Under the pieces are notes generated by a model that saw only the letters and a list, made by a program, of their open reading frames with translations, ran no database searches and had not been told where the DNA came from. A program made the translations under genes and the position numbers. This document shows positions 60,642 to 64,000 of a DNA stretch of 64,000 nt, in pieces. Numbering within the stretch: position 1 is the stretch's first letter; every line of letters begins with the position of its first letter. This stretch comes from an uncultured Kiloniellaceae bacterium (GTDB lineage Bacteria > Pseudomonadota > Alphaproteobacteria > Kiloniellales > Kiloniellaceae): the NCBI GenBank assembly GCA_947500035.1, contig CANMQP010000010.1, positions 310,001 to 374,000 of the forward strand, given 5' to 3'.

Positions 60642-62174
60642 CTATTTTGCCGACGCTCGCTCACGCCGGGACATCAGCATGGGCACGATCCAAAGCGCGA
60701 GGGAAACCAGCATCATTCCAGCGCTGATCGGGTGGGAAACAGGATCGAAAAAGACCAGCCAGTTTCCCTGGGATATGCTCAACGAGTTGGCGAGCGAGGC
60801 CTCCAACTGCGGTCCGAGAACCAAGCCCAGAATAGCCGGACCCAGCGGAATGCCTGCCAGGCGCATGGAGTAAGCCACGATGCCCGCAACCACCGCCACC
60901 CACATATTAAAGACATTGGCGCCGTCCGAATAAGCCCCCATCAGGCAGAGCAGCGCGATCACGCCCACCATGGCCTGTTTCGGAATCGCAAAAATCGTCT
61001 GCGACACTGTCTTGATCACGCCATAGGCAATGGGCCACATGATCAGATTGGCGGCCAGAAAGGCCACGATGATCATCCAGGCAATATGACCGTGCTGGGT
61101 GAAAAGCAAGGGCCCGGGCACCATGCCGTGTATGGCGAGAGCGCCGATGAAAAGCGCCGAGGTAGAGTTGCCGGGGATACCCAGGGACAGGAGCGGCACC
61201 ATCGAACTGGCCGTGACGGCATTATTGGCGGCTTCCGGCGCGGCGATCCCCTCGGGGACGCCTTCGCCCCATTCCGCCTCGCCGGGTTTTCCCTCGAAGC
61301 GGCGCCGGAAGCGGCGCGCAGCCTGGTCATAGGCCAGAAAAATCGCCATCAGCATCCCGGCGCCCGGGAGCATGCCAATCAGGTTGCCGATGGCCGCGCT
61401 TCCGCCCCAGATGGGAAGCAGCCTGCGTATCAGCTTTCCGGGAAGCCGCATGGATCCGATCTCGGGGAGGCCGGAAGGCTTCGTTCCCGCATGCCGCTCT
61501 TTGACGATATCGACCATCAGTTCAAGCATCGCGGCGACCCCGAAGAGACCGACCAGCAAAGGGACAAAGGGAATACCCTCGATCAGGTTCACATTGTCGA
61601 AGGTATAGCGCGGAAAACCGGTCACCGGACTGAAACCCACATTGGCGACCAGGAGGCCGATGACGGCCGCAATCGCGCCCTTGATGACAGCACCGCGCAA
61701 CAGTCCCACAACACTCGAGAGCCCGAGGATGGCCAGTGCAAAGTTTTCGACATAGCCGAACCGCAGCGCGACCTGGGCCAGGGAGGGGGCGAAAAGCAGC
61801 AGGACGATGGAACTTAAGATGCCGCCAACGACCGACGAGGTCAGTGCGATCGACAGGGCTTTGCCGGCGGCGCCCTTACGCGCCATGGCGTTGCCGTCCA
61901 GAGCGGTCAGGAGCGACGAGGCCGTCCCGGGCACCTTGATCATAATGGCGGGGATCGCGCCGCCCGTGGCCGCGGCGCAATAGACACCGACCATGAGCGC
62001 CAGCGCCTGTTCCGGCGGCATGGAGAAGGAGAAGGGAATGAACACCGCGAAGGCGATGTTGTCGTTGATCCCCGGAATCGATCCAACGATCATGCCCGCC
62101 ACGACCCCGATGACGAGCGTCAGCAGCACCAGGGGGGCGGTCAGGGTGGAAAAGCCGAGAAGGATCAAGTCCAT
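60642..62174 (-). CDS. TTT-family large permease (TctA-like)
   Basis: 510 residues, about twelve membrane helices, with the two family repeats: GVVAGMIVGSIPGINDNIAFAVFIP and GNLIGMLPGAGMLMAIFLAYDQAARRF, plus MIKVPGTASSLLTALDGNAMARKG and PEGIAAPEAANNAVTASSMVP. GAGGCC precedes the ATG. Second TTT system of the window; it differs clearly in sequence from the 24.9-26.5 kb copy. Works with the TctB- and TctC-like products encoded just upstream. Confidence 0.9.
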   Translation of the reverse strand: MDLILLGFSTLTAPLVLLTLVIGVVAGMIVGSIPGINDNIAFAVFIPFSFSMPPEQALALMVGVYCAAATGGAIPAIMIKVPGTASSLLTALDGNAMARKGAAGKALSIALTSSVVGGILSSIVLLLFAPSLAQVALRFGYVENFALAILGLSSVVGLLRGAVIKGAIAAVIGLLVANVGFSPVTGFPRYTFDNVNLIEGIPFVPLLVGLFGVAAMLELMVDIVKERHAGTKPSGLPEIGSMRLPGKLIRRLLPIWGGSAAIGNLIGMLPGAGMLMAIFLAYDQAARRFRRRFEGKPGEAEWGEGVPEGIAAPEAANNAVTASSMVPLLSLGIPGNSTSALFIGALAIHGMVPGPLLFTQHGHIAWMIIVAFLAANLIMWPIAYGVIKTVSQTIFAIPKQAMVGVIALLCLMGAYSDGANVFNMWVAVVAGIVAYSMRLAGIPLGPAILGLVLGPQLEASLANSLSISQGNWLVFFDPVSHPISAGMMLVSLALWIVPMLMSRRERASAK

Positions 62175-62184
62175 ATCTCTGGCC

Positions 62185-62652
62185 TCAGAACAGCCAGGGC
62201 AGATGCGAGGCCGGCAGCCTCACATCCAGGAGACCGACGAAGATCGCGTAGCTCACCCCGGTCACCAGTCCGGCATAGAGCGCGGCGCGGCCCGGCCCGC
62301 GTATGCCGCAGAGCCACATGAATGCAAACTCCATGGCGAAGGTCGGAACGACATAACCAAGCCCGTTCGATAACGCCAGAATCCAGAACCCAAGCACGGC
62401 CGCCGCCGGAAGGAGAATACGGGCCTGTTGCGTAAAGCTTTGATCTTCGCCCCCGCCCAGAAGCGCCCTTGCCGAGAGGACCGCGCCTAAGAGCATCATC
62501 AGCACGCTGAGCGCAAGCGGGTAGGGGCGTGAGGCGTCATCGAACCCGCTTGCCATCCAGGCGGCGGCGCCACCAACGGCCAGAAGCACCAGCCCGATCC
62601 AGACATCACTGGAGCGTTGTCCGGGACGCTTTTCCGAAATGATCTGAGACAT
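62185..62652 (-). CDS. TTT-family small membrane subunit (TctB-like)
   Basis: About 155 residues with four hydrophobic segments (SSDVWIGLVLLAVGGAAAWMA, PLALSVLMMLLGAVLSARAL, ILLPAAAVLGFWILALSNGLGYVV, ALYAGLVTGVSYAIFVGLLDVRLP), the normal TctB size. ATG at 62652 is preferred; an in-frame TTG 30 codons upstream would add a polar, Arg-rich stretch not seen in the family. Ends 10 bases before the TctA-like gene. Confidence 0.8.
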   Translation of the reverse strand: MSQIISEKRPGQRSSDVWIGLVLLAVGGAAAWMASGFDDASRPYPLALSVLMMLLGAVLSARALLGGGEDQSFTQQARILLPAAAVLGFWILALSNGLGYVVPTFAMEFAFMWLCGIRGPGRAALYAGLVTGVSYAIFVGLLDVRLPASHLPWLF

Positions 62653-62758
62653 GATGCGGCCAATCCGTCTTGCGGTTTCGAAGGCTTCCCGTTCGGTCCG
62701 GACCGGGGCCGGTCTTGAGATGCGACCCGATCCGGAAACCAAACAGTGGTAGGCAGTG

Positions 62759-63715
62759 TTACTTGCCCAGATTCGCCTCTTCGATGATCACCGACGTCAG
62801 CTTTGAATAGCTGTCGACAACCGCTTTGAAGCCTGCGGCATCGCGGAAGACGGGATCGTAGCCGGCCGCCTTCATGCGCTTCACGTAGCCTGGATCTTCA
62901 TAGGTCGCGCGCATGATGCCGGAGAGTTTGGCAACCACGTCCTCCGGTGTCCCCTTGGGAACCGACCAGCCGCGGAAGGTGGCCCAGATCGGAATGTCGA
63001 TCCCCGCTTCCTGGAAGGTCGGGACATCGGGAAGCCTGCTGTGACGGCTTTCCGACGCGATGGTCAGGATCCGCACACTACCGTTTTCGGCTTGCGCCGT
63101 GGCTTCGCCGAGCGGCCAGAGCGCGCCGTCCACATGTCCTCCGGCCACGGCCTGAACCTGCGCGCCGAAACCCTTGGTCGGGACGTAGTTGAACTTGACG
63201 TCCGTCACCCGTTCGATGGCCAGGCCGGACATGTGGTGCGAGGTCCCGACACCTGCGACCACGATGTTGAGGGTTTTTTCCTTTGCCGCCGCCATGAAGT
63301 CTTCGGCGGTCTGGATTGGCGATCCTGAGGGGACAACGATCACCTGCGGGTCGAGGCTGTAAAGTGCGACCGGTGTGAAGTCGTCCACGGAATAGCCTGC
63401 GCCCTTCATCTGCGGGTTCGTCACCACGGAGCTGGTCATGGCCAGAACCGTATAGCCGTCCGCTGCGGCCTTCGACGCGAAGGTCTGGCCGACGACACCG
63501 CCACCACCGGACTTGTTGACCACGGAAATTTCCGTCCCTGTCAGCATCTTGTTGGCGGTTTCAGCAATGATGCGAGAGGTCGTGTCCACGGCCCCGCCGG
63601 GATCGAAGGGGACAATCAGGTCGATGTCGCGGCTCGGAAAATCCTCAGCGCCTGCGGAAGCCGCGAGGGCACCGGCCATGAGAGTGAAAAGCATGAAAGA
63701 AGCGGTTTTACGCAT
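62759..63715 (-). CDS. TTT-family periplasmic substrate-binding protein (TctC-like)
   Basis: 318 residues with a Sec signal peptide (1-23, MRKTASFMLFTLMAGALAASAGA) and Bug-fold motifs FPSRDIDLIVPFDPGGAVDTTSRIIA and VVNKSGGGGVVGQTFA. GGGAGT lies about 8 bases before the ATG. First gene of the operon TctC-TctB-TctA-dioxygenase-rhodanese-lyase; the imported acid is probably an organosulfur or sulfonated/thio carboxylate by context. Divergent from a LysR gene. Confidence 0.88.
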   Translation of the reverse strand: MRKTASFMLFTLMAGALAASAGAEDFPSRDIDLIVPFDPGGAVDTTSRIIAETANKMLTGTEISVVNKSGGGGVVGQTFASKAAADGYTVLAMTSSVVTNPQMKGAGYSVDDFTPVALYSLDPQVIVVPSGSPIQTAEDFMAAAKEKTLNIVVAGVGTSHHMSGLAIERVTDVKFNYVPTKGFGAQVQAVAGGHVDGALWPLGEATAQAENGSVRILTIASESRHSRLPDVPTFQEAGIDIPIWATFRGWSVPKGTPEDVVAKLSGIMRATYEDPGYVKRMKAAGYDPVFRDAAGFKAVVDSYSKLTSVIIEEANLGK

Positions 63716-63768
63716 TGATGGAACTCCCTGGTTCGGTTGCGAAATGTCAGGCGCCTGTTTTCTTTTTT

Positions 63769-63792
63769 GCTTTTGCTTTTGCTTTTGCTTTT
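63769..63792. repeat. Hexanucleotide repeat (GCTTTT)x4
   Basis: Four perfect tandem copies of GCTTTT, preceded by a further CTTTTTT, lie 54-77 bases upstream of the tctC-like ATG (AAAAGC on the coding strand), within the divergent intergenic region. Copy number changes by slippage are conceivable. Confidence 0.8.
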
Positions 63793-63913
63793 GGGGCGCT
63801 CGTTCAACGTGAGCTTCGCAAGATCCGTCGGTTTAATAAATTTAATAATTTTTTCTGAAACATTAGAAGAAATGATATATTGGATTGGCGTTATCATCGA
63901 GGTGGGCAGGGCC

Positions 63914-64000
63914 ATGAAACCGGAAATCCAGATCAGCCATCTCAAAACCCTGATTGCCATTAGCGAGGAGGGCAACTTCGGCGCGGCGGCACAGCGGGTC
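63914..64000 (+). CDS. LysR-family regulator, N-terminal fragment (cut by window end)
   Basis: Only 29 codons are present: ISHLKTLIAISEEGNFGAAAQRV is the start of a LysR helix-turn-helix (usual pattern L..F..v...gSf..AA..L). It is divergent from the organosulfur TTT operon and, by the usual LysR arrangement, is its likely activator. The 198-base intergenic region is AT-rich near 63835-63890. Confidence 0.8.
   Translation, partial: MKPEIQISHLKTLIAISEEGNFGAAAQRV

Noticed and set aside
60012-61817. Long open frame (601 codons) on the plus strand opposite the dioxygenase and TctA-like genes
   Set aside because: Antisense to genes with clear family motifs; the translated sequence is low-complexity, rich in Gly/His/Gln/Arg.

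Overview
The window reads as a chromosomal stretch of an alphaproteobacterium, most likely a Rhodospirillales-like marine or brackish lineage. This is inferred from high GC, dense coding, the housekeeping blocks serC-serA, hisZ-purA and rluD/rpoH, and genes for trimethylamine N-oxide (TMAO), methylamine and uronate use. No phage, IS element, CRISPR array or rRNA is visible. The only RNA gene recognised is a tRNA-Glu(CTC).

Layout. 1-3.2 kb: 3' end of thiD, a MocR-type regulator with a perfect inverted-repeat operator facing a DUF1127 gene, and a PhzF-like epimerase. 3.1-18.8 kb: core genes, namely an SLC13/TrkA-C transporter, serC-serA, a PqiA-like protein, hisZ-purA, a pseudokinase plus membrane-protein pair, rpoH with promoter and terminator, rluD and a threonine aldolase. 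The tRNA-Glu at 18.9 kb is followed by an accessory block (19.2-26.5 kb): GAF protein, gamma-glutamyltransferase and MBL hydrolase, divergent from a GntR/UTRA regulator and a tripartite tricarboxylate transporter (TTT).

26.7-33.9 kb: nitrilase-family amidase, XRE-cupin regulator, divergent folD, and a three-gene split glutamate-synthase-like enzyme followed by a type III glutamine synthetase. This order matches the mgsABC-gmaS (N-methylglutamate) arrangement. 34.0-42.8 kb: TMAO respiration (torC, torD, torA), torR, a soluble TorS-like hybrid kinase and a haloalkane dehalogenase. The promoters of torC, torA and the dehalogenase-torS unit share one four-box layout (box-33-box-10-box-11-box, with a -10 at fixed distance). 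This suggests one TorR regulon that includes the dehalogenase and the sensor itself, and it is the strongest unexpected signal here.

43-46.6 kb: poorly characterised proteins (DUF3833, DUF808, DUF4112, a zinc metallopeptidase). 47-51.1 kb: uronate catabolism (GntR, kduI, kduD, 2-oxoglutarate-semialdehyde dehydrogenase). 51.3-55.7 kb: DeoR regulator, deoC and a two-domain ALDH16-type dehydrogenase for deoxyribose. 55.7-57.2 kb: two small XRE regulators and a secreted protein. 57.2-64 kb: a minus-strand operon, TTT transporter, cysteine-type thiol dioxygenase, four-domain rhodanese and C-S lyase, divergent from a LysR gene cut by the window end. It looks like a pathway for uptake and breakdown of an organosulfur acid.
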